Part shown: piece by piece, positions 23,950-36,157 of the stretch
Position numbering within the stretch: position 1 is the stretch's first letter
Layout: every line of letters begins with the position of its first letter
From: Tyto alba
Lineage: Eukaryota > Chordata > Aves > Strigiformes > Tytonidae
Reading direction: 5' to 3'
DNA: 64,000 nt
Assembly: GCF_018691265.1 (NCBI RefSeq)
Contig: NW_024881327.1
Location: 20,639,936-20,703,935, forward strand
Translations under genes and position numbers: made by a program
The notes under the pieces: model-generated
The model's input: the letters and a program-made list of their open reading frames with translations, nothing else
Told to the model about the DNA's origin: nothing
Database searches by the model: none

Positions 23950-25278
23950 CTGAGATTTGAGGAAAAAAAATAAGAAAAGAAACAGATTACCAAATGAATA
24001 AAAAACTTTTCCCTTTGCCTCTTGCTGTGTGTAGGAGAATTACAAAAGCGTTAAGTTTTTCAGCAGCCTAAGGAAGTTCACATTCACATGGATTAGGAAA
24101 TAAATCAACCACGCTCTATATTAAAGTAGGAAAACATGAAAGAAATGAATGCATCAAATATTAGTGGAAGCAATGCCAGAAACCATAGTGTGCTGGGGAT
24201 GAATATTCATAATATACTGCATATATTAATGATCTCGGTTGTGCATCAAGAAGGTTCACACTATTTTATACTTTATGGAAATATGAGGCTAGACACTGTA
24301 ATATTCATTTTGTTTGCAAAAGGAAAAAAGTATCTGCAAGTCTGATCTCTGTAAATTGTTCCTCTCTTTTTGTGAAAGGACACGTATCATTTTGAAATTA
24401 ACTGTAACGTATAGATAGGCAGGACTGCAAGCTAAATGGAAACACTGATATTGAATGTTCATATGATCTGCAAGCAATAGGCTGTGGATTTTTGTGCCTC
24501 TTGTGACTGATTACATCTTCTCTGTTACACCTCTAATAAAACCCACTTTCATGATCTTAGAATTTCCAAGCACCCTGGACGCACCCTGTCAGCCTACTGG
24601 GCAAGGTGTATGCATAGGAGCCTTTTCAACATTAGAGGACACAAGGATTTTTAAGGTAACTGGTATAAACCTGAGGAAAACATAGATTGGGAGCACATGA
24701 ACAGGACAGGGATGACTACGTACTGGAACAAAACATGCTAGTTGTTCAACTTCAGCATAATTCCTTAAAGGTATAAGGGAATGTCCTTGTAAGAGTGTTT
24801 CTGAAAATTGCCACACACTGTACGAGCTTAATGTTCTGCTATTTCAAATCAGTCACAGGACACTGGGTTTAAACTAGTCGTGAAACCGGCTTTTTGCATC
24901 CGCAGCTTCTTTTCAAATTAAAGATACGTGAAAAGGATGTCGGAATCCAAACTTTGTTAAACAGCTGCACAAATCCTTCTATACTATTAACCACAAGCTT
25001 TCAATCAGTTCCTGAAGTTCATCGAAATACTGTCTATTCAGCACTAATGGTTTCACTTTTGATAAGGCAGAGGAACTCTGGAATAGCTGCAGGGAAAGAG
25101 TGTTTGGGATTTTAAATATATGTAAAATAGAGGACCGTAAGATACCATATGCAGTAACTACTACTTAAAAAAACATTTACTCATAGATATCACACTGCTA
25201 CCAATAATATTATGGTTATTTTCTATGCTCAGAATAGGCAAATGTCTTTAATAACTAAAAAAATGTCTCAAGCCATCT

Positions 25279-25307
25279 GATTAAAATGCCATTTTGGCAT
25301 TTTAATC
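25279..25307. repeat. Perfect short hairpin, 13-bp arms
   Basis: GATTAAAATGCCA (25279-25291), a TTT loop, and its exact complement TGGCATTTTAATC (25295-25307). Flanks do not extend the pairing, so it is too short for a microRNA precursor. Confidence 0.85.
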
Positions 25308-28300
25308 CAAAATCTGAAAATATCTTCTAAAGCCCTTACGGAAGACTTGGAGCACAACCCAGATTGTGCTACTTATGGGAGGTCACTGGGTATAGAGCTC
25401 CAAAATTCTTGCTAAGATCAACTAGAATTTAAACAAATAACCTTACTGAGGACACTGGGACCGTCCCTGTGAATAAGCATTTCAGAAAAGAATCTTAAGC
25501 ATGTGAACAGATATCCATCACTTTTTCCAAATGGTGCAAAAGGACTCTTTGGCACGACTGAACCTCTGGGGTACACAAAAATAGCCAGAAGCTGCTGTTA
25601 AAATAGTGATAAAATGTAGTCAAACAGCTTAAAATCCAAATCTTATTCACAAATTTTTCAAATCTACAACTGAAAAAAATGATAAATCTTTTCATAGAGT
25701 AAATCTGAACAGATTACTTCTTAATCAGAAAATCGATAATTCTGTGTATGACTGTAAAAGGAGATATGATTTTTTAGAGATAACTGATTTGCCAATGGAA
25801 ACTTCAAAAGAACAGTGGAATACTATTAAATTAATTTAATGAAAAGAAATCATATGCAGATGTGAAACAGCTGGTTATACAGCACAGTATATCAGCAGTT
25901 TAAGATGTGTGCATTGATACATAAAAGAATCCATAAGTTCACCTCACAGAATCATAAAGGGAAGACAAAACCATCATTCATGATGAATTTCATCATCCAT
26001 GTCACAATTCAAGAGATAAAAACCAGGAGATCATAGTGCAATTATGAGGCTGAGCCAACATGAAGCTCTGAAGCTCCTGAGACCAGATATCCTCTCAGAA
26101 TCCCCAGAAGAAAAGTTACATATGACTGAGCCAAAATATGTAAATTACTCTAAAATGTTAAAATAACAGGAAATTTTTGAGACTCAGGAAACATAGTAAG
26201 ACTTCAAACTGAGAAGATTGCCTGCATGCTTAAGAAAAGAAGGGATGGACAACACAAGAACAGATATTCAGGGTGCATCCAGAGAGCTAGTGAAATTGAG
26301 TCCTTAAAGGATTAAATTAATTGCGTTTGGCAAATAATAGCTGATTTCATCAAGCCAAATTCTTAAAAAGAATATAAAGTTATAATTCTTACAACATGGG
26401 TAGAAGGAATGCAGCAACTCTAGGTATTGATTCCCAACATGAAATTTCTCAGCTTTGTAGAGTAAAACTTGAATATTCTTCCTGGTTCTAGATTTCTGTC
26501 ATAGGTACAGCCATCACTCTGGGAGAGTGGCTGAAATGGTGATTTAGACCAGCATTATTTTCAAAAACTGATTACATCATTTAAAAACATGGGGTGTTGG
26601 TAAACTCTAAACAGATACGTTTGGCTACTACTAATCCATATTTTTCATCACCGTGAAAAAATATGAGAAGGACAAGGCTGAACGCATTCCAGAAAACTTT
26701 TAATACCAGTTCCATTCAGTGTGCTTCAGATTGTTTGTTATTGTTATAGAGCAAGAAATGCTAGCAGAAGTCAGGCATATAAATGCCAAACAAGTACTTA
26801 ATCAATTAGAATGATGAAAAACTAGTTAGGCTACATAATTATCTCGTGTTGTGGAGCAACGCTTGAGAGAGAGATAAATGTCATCACAGTCTTGAAGTGA
26901 ACTGAAGGTCTCAAGTGTCACTTTCCGCTGGTCCTTAAAAATGTTCACCTTCCATCAAACAGTAGAATGTCAGGCCTGAAGAATACAGTTGCTACTCGAT
27001 TCACATGAAGTAGACGTGTGACCCTATAATGGGTTTCAGAACCAGTCATCTATCATTTTAATGCAAGATCTGCGGGGAGTGGTGTGAGATTACTAATGAC
27101 ACCAAAGTGCTGGCCTTGCTTCAACAGTCAAGACACAGATAAGGAGACTCAGAGTGAATAAACTCATTTTGTTAATGCATAGCAGAGTTTAGTAGTCAAC
27201 AATCAAATTACACCCATACTCTTGCACAAATGGGTAAAAATACCTCTATTTTTAATTGTTAAAAGCTAATGTCAAAATCTCCAAACTGATGCTGCAAGTT
27301 ATAGTCCTATGCCCATTTTTACTGTTGAGCCCTCTTATTCTAAACTCAGTATAAGGAGGTGGAGTTCAGTCCTTGTGCAAAGGCACACTAGTGATACAGA
27401 ACTTAAAATGAAAATTATGTGCTCAATTTTTCTGGCTTGCCATCAGACCCTACAACATTGAAACCTGTCTTCTCTCCCTTCTACATCACTCAATGTATTG
27501 TCAATATCTAACACACAGTAATGTATTAGAAAAACTGATTCAGAAACAATTTTTTTTAATTCCAGACTTATTTTCCTTGATTTGTGTGTCGATAGCTATA
27601 AGGCTGGCAAAAGAAACACTTTCATAAACATCTAGTACAGTAGTTTTTATTCCTCCAGGACACTAGGACTAAACCAAGCATTCACTCATCTGTGGAATTC
27701 AAATGAACATAATGAACATAAAAATACCAGGTGTTTATTTCAGAAGAGACAGCTCAGAATTCCTCATCAGTTTACAACTTTTTCTTATAAGAAACTTGGA
27801 CAACAGAATTTACTTCCACTGGTCTCATACTAACAAATACTAATTTATCTACTGAAATAGATTATTTCTCCCTTATCTGCACTATGGCTCAGAGCAGCAG
27901 TATTTCTTGAGACTGTAATAATGTAAAAAACCCTAATATTGAGTAACTTGAATGCTTCTCTTTTCATATATACTTTTAAGGGGTTTAACCTTTGTCTGAG
28001 TAGGAGTGTTTACAAAATGTCACTTGGTGACTCATACCACACTTCTGCTTGCTCCTGAAGTTTCAGCAGATAAGATCTGAAATTAAGTGCAAATAGGAGC
28101 ACAGACATAACAAGATACATTAAAAAATACTGCAAAAATTGTTGTGCGTTAACTTGGACCATACAAGCTCTCTCGGCTACATTTTTCTATGCTTTGTGAC
28201 ATAATGTAGTTGTACATGTTTCCTACACATGTAGATAACCACGTCTGCACAGTATTTCTTATCCATCACCTCTTAAAAAGTAAGTGATGATTAGCCAATC

Positions 28301-30940
28301 TTACTTCATTCTCCTCCCCATACATAAGCCCAGATGTAGAGGGAGAGTTGTTTTTTTTTTTTTTACAGCATCTTTCTACATGTGTTTGGTTTTTGAGTTT
28401 CTGTGGCAGCTCTGATCATTGCTGGTGGGCCTTATCTACAGTCTGAGAGCATCCCTAGAGGATATAGCTTAATGTAACAACCTTTGATCTGCATATACAA
28501 AAGTATTTTAACTGGTGCACAAAGTCCTGTAGAGCTTGCAAATTTAAAGCAATTTTAAAAAAGAAAGTACTATCAGGCATAGCATACCGAAAGTTAATTT
28601 GTCTATGTGAGAGAAATTGTGAACTTTCCAAACACCACAAAATTTAGTGCTAAAGGGGGTCATAATTTTTGGCATTAGAATAGTTTCAAGATTTCAACCA
28701 GAGATATGAGTCAGAAAAGAAATCTTTGTAGACATACAGCTGTATCCTTTATTTCTAACTGTAGCCCATGGCATCATGGCTTTGGGACCTCACCTGATGC
28801 AGAATTTTACACTACCTCACATGCTGATTTGTTTTAGGTATGTATTTTAACACAGAGTTAGCAAAATCTACTGGCTCCATGACTCGATTGTGATGCCAGA
28901 CACATCTCTTCATACTAATGTTTGGAATTTATTTAAAAGTTGAACATCAGGGAGGATGTCAGCTGAAATTTGCAGACAAGAGATCAATAAATTGATGCAG
29001 TTTGAAAAGCTGGCTACATTCCTTAATGATCCCTGTGAGCAACAGAAATTTTTATCATTTTATTCAAAGAAACCCAGTTGCCAAATTTCAGGTCAATCTT
29101 CCCACACACTAAAACAAAGGCAAAGGCAGAAAAATAAGTGCAGAGTTGCCAAACAAATCACAGCTACTTTTCTGACTTTTGTCAGTCCATAGTGAAACTA
29201 AAACAGGCTCTAAAATAAAAAGAAATTGCAAAATGTGTTTCAACTTTTAAAATTAAAAAAAAAAGTAGCTAGAAGATATGTTTTTTTCTAGTTATTCTGG
29301 TTAGAGTTTGAGTATTATTCTGGATCATATAAAAGGTATTTCCCCTAATTCTTTTTAGCTGTCATAAAACTACTTCCTTTTTGAGAGACACTTTATCTGA
29401 GCATAATGTACCATATTGCTAACAGGCTGGACAACTATTAAGTAAAAAGAAAACAGCTGTGTAAGTTGCATTGGCCACACCTATACCTGTCCTACTGTCT
29501 GACCATATCCTTTGATGCCCGTATTTAAAAGGCTTGCAAACCCTGCCTCCTATAATCTCCATACCTACTCTATCTACAAGAAAAAGCCCTTACTCAGCCT
29601 TCATTACTGTTTCTGACCTGATTTCTTTACTGTGGCTCTTTCTTGAACTGAGTCATTTTACTTGACAAAAAATTACTAAGTAACAAATTGGTTCTTTTTC
29701 AGGGTAAAGCAACTTGTTTTTCTCAATAGAAGGGTTTCAGACCATAGTTTTGCCTCTAATCTTGAGAAGGACAAATGTGATTAATTCTTCTGTGCTTCCA
29801 TTTGTTAATGGAGTGAATTCAAATGGAACATTACAAATTGTTGCCATATAATTTCACAGACCTTTGTTCTGATAAAAATTTTTACTTGGGAGTTGAAGGG
29901 TGGAATTGTCTTATTACAACTTGTAAAACTATCCTGTAGCTAATGCAGATATTTGTGGCTTGCAGAGTAAAGACCTGGTTGAGTGTGATGCTCTGAAAGA
30001 ACCACAGTCTGAGAGAGCAGATGTGTTACTACTATTGACAATAGGGCTGTCAATGGACTTTAAGTTTCCAAGATTGTGCAGTATTTACTTCAGAGTAGTC
30101 CCGCTGATTTCAGCAGAACTAGATGAATACCAATATGCCATGACGGGATCCTCACTCAGACAAAGCTTTGAGGCAGATATGCCTAGACCTATATCAATCC
30201 CTACCTCCAACTAAAGGGCTTTCACAAACTCTGATAAGATGGTATATTGGTAGGTATACTAGAATAATTAACTTTTTAAATAGAAAAATCTTAACGTGAC
30301 TAGGTAAATCATAGTAGAAATGACAAAGTTTATTCAGAACCCTCCTTTTACCTAGTATGTATTCACTGCTGCTTTATTGCTCCCAGGCTTATTATATTTG
30401 ACTCGGTAACTTTCTGAATGGCGATAAACCCTGCTCAGACTCCTCTGGTCCTACACTGTGTGACTGATACACCCGTTTCTAGATGAGATCAGTTTAGTTA
30501 ACAAAGAAGTTTCATCTCAGTAGGCATGGGGTATAGAGGAAACAGAGGGACTTAAAAGTTCAGCACTTTGTGACGCTTCTGGGTGGTTGACAAAATAATT
30601 TATCAACCTATTCTCTTTAAAAAGAGCTTTTGCACAGGACACATAGGAGACAGCAGTGACTAGCCTTTTGAAAGCACCAACTGAAAATATTTTTTGGTGG
30701 CCCTAGCAAACTGGCAGAGCTGCATTTGTAGAAATGCCCCCAACCCTTTTTTATGCATACTTGATCCTTCCAGCACCTATGGCAGCATAATGCTTTAATG
30801 CAAACCCTTCTACGAAAAGCCACTTAAGCAGATGCATCACCTACAATTGACTAATTTCATATTGTGCATTTGCACTCCATAAAATGCTCACAGAAGAATA
30901 AAGAAGTCTACCTTCCAGCTCAGCTGGGTTAAGGTTTTGG

Positions 30941-31003
30941 TGGTTTTTTTTGTTTGTTTGGTTAATTTTTTTTGTTTGCTTTTTTTTTTTTTTTTTTTTT
31001 AAT
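30941..31003. repeat. T-rich low-complexity tract
   Basis: T runs broken by TTTG units, ending in over 20 consecutive T. It could be a poly(A) tail of a minus-strand retroposed insertion, but no recognisable body precedes it. Confidence 0.85.
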
Positions 31004-31178
31004 TGCAACATCTCTAGGAAAAAATCAGGTTTTGTTCAGTTCTGTTTTGATCCATGTGACAGGTAGTTTTACCCAGGAGACACAAGGTCTAACTTTGATA
31101 ATATAAGTATAACTAAACAGACGGTTATTAAGTGATTCATGAATGATCTAAAATAAAAGATGGAAAAATTAAATATAC

Positions 31179-31787
31179 CACATGGCATTCTGCAGCCTGT
31201 GAAGAAGGAAGAACTGTAGACTTTTGTCCCAAATCCTTTGAAGACATCTTTGAAGTGTCTGGAGAAATACTAGGTGGATGTTCTTGGATTTCAGGCTCTG
31301 CTTTATTGTCAGGGATGGGAGCTATCTGAATGGAAAGAGACGCTGTGTGTATCTCAGGCACAGGGTTACAGGCAGGTGAGAGAGGCCTTTGTGGAAATAC
31401 TGGCACTTCAACAGGCTTGAGCTGTTGCTGTGTATTACAATGAATGCTACTTGCTGGATCACGTGTCTGGGTTAATTTTAGGGTAGATACTCTACGTTTT
31501 TGAGACTGTTGCCTTTGGCCTTGATGGAGAGCAGCGCTAATACCAGCTACTGTGTCTGCACTGGAGATTGAGGTCAGTGGTTTAATGATTTTTTGTGCAT
31601 AGGACACACTTGTGTTAGTGATTTGAGAAGACATTGTCTTCTGGACAGACTTCTCATTAGTGTAATATGCAGTATCTGTGGGAAGGTGTTTAGCTGGACC
31701 AGTTGTTACTGCCTGGAGATTAATTTCATTGTGATTAGTTACTCTTGCTTTCTGAAAACTTTCTTTTCTAGGGGGTGGCAGAGGTGC
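31179..31787 (-). CDS. SORBS2: SORBS2 large cassette exon, 609 nt, disordered
   Basis: An exact 203-codon exon in phase 0 at both ends. The acceptor is CAAATAAG|GCA and the donor GTG|GTATAT, both moderate rather than strong. The peptide opens APLPPPRKESFQKARV, a class of proline motif followed by basic residues. It continues with Ser/Thr/Gln-rich sequence and basic QSQKRRVSTLKLTQTRD, and later has PVFPQRPLSPACNPVPE. No folded domain is evident. The modest splice sites fit regulated inclusion. It sits between SPTQ (exon 32764-32888) and the 480-nt exon, so four isoforms are possible from this pair alone. Confidence 0.86.
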
Positions 31788-32763
31788 CTTATTTGCCAAA
31801 AGCATCCACACACAGCAAAATAACATTGAAGAAGAAACAGAAAGAAAGTAAATGTTAGCAGGAGATATAACTCAGTTTGATTTCTATCTTTAAATAAAGG
31901 AACTAACAACTTAAGGTGCTTCATCCCAACATTGCTCAATTCAATGGACAATTGAGTTGGTCAGGTTCCCACCACCTTTTGCTGTGCAGGATTGTACAGC
32001 CTGTATTTAGAAAGCCACATGTTCCATTTGCTTAGAGTAAACTGGGATCAGAAGGGAGCCCACAATAGTCCATTTTCTTTTAAAAAACCTGATTAGTACA
32101 GTGAATAAGAATTATTAACTGTGAAATTGTTCAGGTATATAAGTAATTTCCAAAATATACTCCATGAACTTAGATAACAAGCTATTATTCACAGGTAACA
32201 CACATATATAAAACAGACAGAGCCTCTTAAATCTTTGAATTAAAAGAATAACAGAGACAGTATTGCATTGGTATGTTTTTGGACAGATAAATATGTTTTC
32301 AAGTTACGTGTTTTGTTTTTATTTTTTTAGTGTGCTCTAATTATATTGTTCTGCAAAACAGGCAGAAATACTGTCTACCTTATATTTAATAAACCTTTAT
32401 CCTCAGGTATTATTTTGATGACTGATGCAATTCTCCAAGTGTTAAATATTAATAAATACTCTTTGAAGTCTGGGAACACTTCTAGAAAGCTTTTATTTGT
32501 GTATGACCTACTTTTATTTAGCTGGCTGTCTTATTCATTGAAAGCAATTTCTGGTAATTAACCTGGAGGCATGCATCCTGTGTGGAGTATACTTTATCTA
32601 TGCAGTAAAAGAGCTTGTAACAACCCATATGAACAGGTGATTTGCACTATCTGGAAGACATCAGGACAATGTTCCATAGAGGTATCCCATCTATATATGC
32701 TATCCCCCAAGAATAACCCCCACAAAAATGCCAAAGCATGAAACTTGGTATGTTCAGTTTTAC
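31788..32763 (-). other. SORBS2: SORBS2 intron
   Basis: About 1 kb of AT-rich sequence; nothing else seen. Confidence 0.8.
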
Positions 32764-32888
32764 CTGAGTTGGTGATTTTTTATCCTGTAGATTTGGCCGC
32801 ACGCTCCTAAAACCTTTTGCTGTAAGAGATGAACTGCTAGCATCTCCATTCAGTGTCTCTCTACTTCCATCATTGTAAGATCTCCAAG
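32764..32888 (-). CDS. SORBS2: SORBS2 coding exon ([15 protein letters not shown])
   Basis: The 125-nt exon encodes [18 protein letters not shown], then [19 protein letters not shown]. The match to mammalian [20 protein letters not shown] / [19 protein letters not shown] is clear. The acceptor is CACAAAAG|CT and the donor CAG|GTAAAA. It starts two bases into an Ala codon and ends in phase 0. A 21-bp tandem repeat lies 61-102 nt upstream of its acceptor. Confidence 0.95.
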
Positions 32889-33909
32889 CTTTTGTGATGA
32901 CAAAAGAATCAAACCATTTTATTTTGGTGATTAGTAGATCCCTATATCGCTATCATCATATTAACATCAGCTATCATCATATTATCATCAGCTATTAAAC
33001 AAAACGGAAAAGTTTAGCTACTGCACAACTGACTTCGCTGCTGTTACCACCATGGAAGTTGTAAGAAAAGGGCTAAAGCTGCCACTTTACAAAATACTTA
33101 TCTTTAAAATTTAGAAAACTCAAGCATTGACAATAGTGTTGGTAGCAGTTTGATACCTCCCCACAACCTTGATACAGACTATGGGTTTTAATCTTGGGAG
33201 TTCTGAGATGTTTGTGCTTCAGCCCCTGTATAAAGCAGGCTGAAGTACTTTCACAGATTAGGTTCTTGTATTTCACAGCTGCATCAGATTTTGAAAAAAC
33301 ATTCCAGCTCACATAAAGTTAGTTGGTCATAGCAGTTTCACCGAATTTCACCATAATACCCAATTAGTTGTTCCAATAATGCATCTTATTTCCAAATCTG
33401 AATTACATCTTGATTTTCCAACCAACCATCCATGTTTTGTCTATGTGCTCAGAGCCGAAAAGCCCTCAAGGTGTTATCCAAACACTTAGGGAGATATAAC
33501 CTTGCCTCAACAAATTACAGATTTGAAGGCAAAATATTGTAAGAGGCTGGGAAAAGTTGCACAGTGTGAGCAGGCTGCTAAGTGGGGAGGGCAGAACTTG
33601 CAACCATGAGTAAAGAACTAAAAATGAAATAGCAAGTGCCACTGAAGCTAAAGGTGGCAAATTAGCAGTTTGTGTTCTCCCACACAATTCATTTTCTGAC
33701 AATATACGCTATGTTATGGGAAATACTACTTTCAAATGAGACCTGAATTTGAGGTCTTAACCACTTGCAATTATTATTACAATTTCAGTGCTGCTTTCTT
33801 TAAAGAATGTGGATGTATGGAGTAATGAAAGCAAATAAATGGAAGATTCTTATAATTCATTCACTTACATGGTATTACACTGATGCATAAATAATAGTGG
33901 TTTATTTAC
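32889..33909 (-). other. SORBS2: SORBS2 intron
   Basis: About 1 kb; contains the 21-bp tandem repeat near its 3' end. Nothing else seen. Confidence 0.8.
32950..32991. repeat. 21-bp tandem repeat, two copies
   Basis: Two 21-bp units (32950-32970 and 32971-32991) differ by one base; each starts CTATCATCATATTA and ends CATCAG, and a partial third unit (CTAT) follows. On the transcribed strand each unit starts CTGAT, a branch-point-like string, about 80 nt upstream of the acceptor at 32889. Confidence 0.85.
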
Positions 33910-33936
33910 CTGAATCTGAAGACTGAGAATCAGACC
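33910..33936 (-). CDS. SORBS2: SORBS2 27-nt microexon (SDSQSSDS)
   Basis: The exon encodes SDSQSSDS plus split codons, matching mammalian GRDSQSPDSAW between LLAAG and WRSYND. The acceptor is CCTTTTTCAG-like (CTTTTTCAG|GG) and the donor TTCAG|GTAAAT. It starts with two bases (Gly) and ends with one (Ala). At 27 nt it falls in the size class of microexons and can be skipped without a frameshift. Confidence 0.93.
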
Positions 33937-35503
33937 CTGAAAAAGAAACATCCAATATTAATTTGTGTTAGAAATAAAAACATGATGACACAACTTGAAA
34001 AATATGTAGGAGTCTTTTTGTTCAGTTATATAATTCCCTCCTGTTGCCTAAGTACACCTCAGAATATGAGACCATAGGTAACTGTTCAATGTTTATTGCA
34101 GAAGTTCAACAGAAGATTATAGTGTGCTGTGAGTTACTGTTGTTTAATCTTTGCTATTTCAGACAGCCAATAATAAACAAACATTTGCTGTGGGTTTTTT
34201 CCAGTAAATACTGTGATATACTACCATCTAAAATCTAGACATCAAAAGAAATATCATTCCTTTAAGATGAGCTGGAAAAGTTTAATTCAAAACCAAGAAA
34301 GATGCCTACAGATTCTGTCAGGATTTTCTCTCCCCGTTCACATCAGAATGTGTGATGCTTTCTTCATCACTTCAAAGCAAAACACAAAAACTGATACATA
34401 CATACTGCCAGCACAGAACAGACTTGAAATTCTGGTAGTTTTTTTTTGATTACTTGTAGATATATTAGTGTTTTTTCTCCTAAAGAAACTAAAATTATGA
34501 CATTTCTAAAAAAAAAAAAATATATTTTTAATGTACAATAATTATAGTACTAAGAGTACTCCTTACCACTAATTTTAAGTGCAACAAAACAAGAGGCCTG
34601 TATTACATGCTTAAATGATAAAAATTTGTTAGAAGGGCTGCTAAGAAATAAGAACACAATGTTTTCTTAAATTTACATACATGCAGTAATCACAATAACC
34701 CTTCCACTATCCTTACAAAGAGTAGCAACCGAATTTTTAATTTGCTTCATAAATTCTAACACTTCTTATTTTTGGGGAGTAGTCTTGCATTTGAAAGCTC
34801 TACAAAACAAAGACTTTATCTTGCAATTATTTTCTGGCTCATACTTTATTCAGCTTCCTGTATTGTACTTGTTTGGTGTGAACACTGCATATTCAGATTA
34901 GTGTAAATCAGTCTACACTACTCAAGATTCTACACTGATTCATACCTATAACTACTTAATTCACCAGTGAACCTGGGCAGCTGATACCCATTATGATTTA
35001 ATTTTGCAAAACCAGATACAAGTATTGCTAAGAAGCAGTTCTGCCTGTTTACTGAATATTCTGCAAGTTTTTACTGTTTAAAACATTTTTAGGATGCTTG
35101 ATAAATGATTTTTAAAAAGTTAATTTGGCTTCTGACACTCATTTTACAATAAATTCAGATTATTTTCCTTTGAGAAGAATTTTTAAAGCAAGTTGCAATA
35201 AACGAAGTTTCTAATAAACAAAACCTATATTTCATGCTATATTATCTTGAAAAAACACAGTGGACATGAGACCCAAAAAATGCATTGAAGGCAAAATTAA
35301 TTTATAAGTAACTGTTTTTCCCTAAGTCTTTATAATTTTTTTCATTAATGGCTACTAAAGAGCACTGCAGAAGTAAGTAACAGACCTGTCAGTGGAATAA
35401 AAAACACGGTTACCTTCTCCTCCTTGCAGAGTAATATTGCAGGAATGCATAACACTATAGAAAAGCCTCTCAAGAGTAGTATCTCAATGGTTAGTGTTTA
35501 TAC
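33937..35503 (-). other. SORBS2: SORBS2 intron
   Basis: 1.6 kb of AT-rich sequence. A possible 9-nt microexon at 35414-35422 is listed among rejected items. Confidence 0.75.
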
Positions 35504-35596
35504 CTGAGGCCAAAAGGTTTGGAGAACTCTGAACTCTCTTCACAGCTGTTAATGTGACAGACATTGCAGCACGTTTGCGAGCACACCCACCGCTAT
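35504..35596 (-). CDS. SORBS2: SORBS2 coding exon ([11 protein letters not shown])
   Basis: The 93-nt exon encodes [20 protein letters not shown] followed by [10 protein letters not shown]. It is nearly identical to mammalian [15 protein letters not shown] / [20 protein letters not shown]. The acceptor is GTGCTTCCAG|AT and the donor CTCAG|GTATAA. It starts with two bases of Asp and leaves one G. The internal ATG (AAM|SVTL) could serve as a start for transcripts whose first exon is non-coding. Confidence 0.96.
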
Positions 35597-36088
35597 CTGG
35601 AAGCACAAAACAATACAGACAGCAGCCCCAGACAAAGGGAGCAAGCACATGCAACATATCACAGTGTGAGATACGCCAACCATACATGAAAATAAGCATG
35701 CAGTTAGGGAACTGCTGCAGGAATGTGTAGATTCGCAAATTTTGCAGATTAGCAGAATACATACAATTTCACAAGCTTTAAACAACAATAAACCTCACAG
35801 AAAATAAGTAAGGAAAGGAGTATTTAATACCTAATCCACTAGGGAAATATATACATTCTGTTACCTGAAAGACTGCTTAATTATAGCTAATTAGTAAAAA
35901 TAAACAAGTAATCAACATGAAGAATTAAGCATTCCAGAGCGATATTAATCAATAATCTGCAGTGTAAATTCATTTCATTTTATGCATTAGAGAAAGACAC
36001 CATTCATAAACTAATCTTATGTTTGATCAGTTGACAAAGTGCTTTTGTTCAGTCTTTTGGATCATTTAAACTCAAGAAACAAACTTAC
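35597..36088 (-). other. SORBS2: SORBS2 intron
   Basis: About 490 bp between the 69-nt candidate cassette and the 93-nt exon. I see nothing else in it. Confidence 0.7.
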
Positions 36089-36157
36089 TAAGGGCGGCAT
36101 AATTTTTTGTTGTTTTGGTGGGACATCCTTGTTCTCTTGCCCCTCCTTCTTTTTTTT
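36089..36157 (-). CDS. SORBS2: Predicted SORBS2 69-nt cassette exon
   Basis: A frame-preserving candidate with a consensus donor (CTTA|GTAAGT) and a good acceptor (AAATTTTCTATTAG|A). The neighbours force the frame: after a split Glu codon it reads KKEGGAREQGCPTKTTKNYA followed by AL and a split Asn completed by AT of the 35504-35596 exon. All three frames are open, so openness alone is weak evidence. The phase match and splice sites carry the call. I do not recall this peptide in mammals. The basic Lys-rich start comes from an A8 run next to the acceptor. Confidence 0.6.

Larger units (their letters stand above)
23950..31178 (-). other. SORBS2: SORBS2 intron between the two large cassettes
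   Basis: 7.2 kb, the second largest intron here. It holds the perfect hairpin at 25279 and the T-rich tract near 30.95 kb. No further exon is supported. Confidence 0.75.

Noticed and set aside
35414..35422. Possible 9-nt microexon (GAGGAGAAG) with donor GTAACC
   Set aside because: The phase fits, but the acceptor (CTCTGCAAG) lacks a good pyrimidine tract and so short a match is easily chance.
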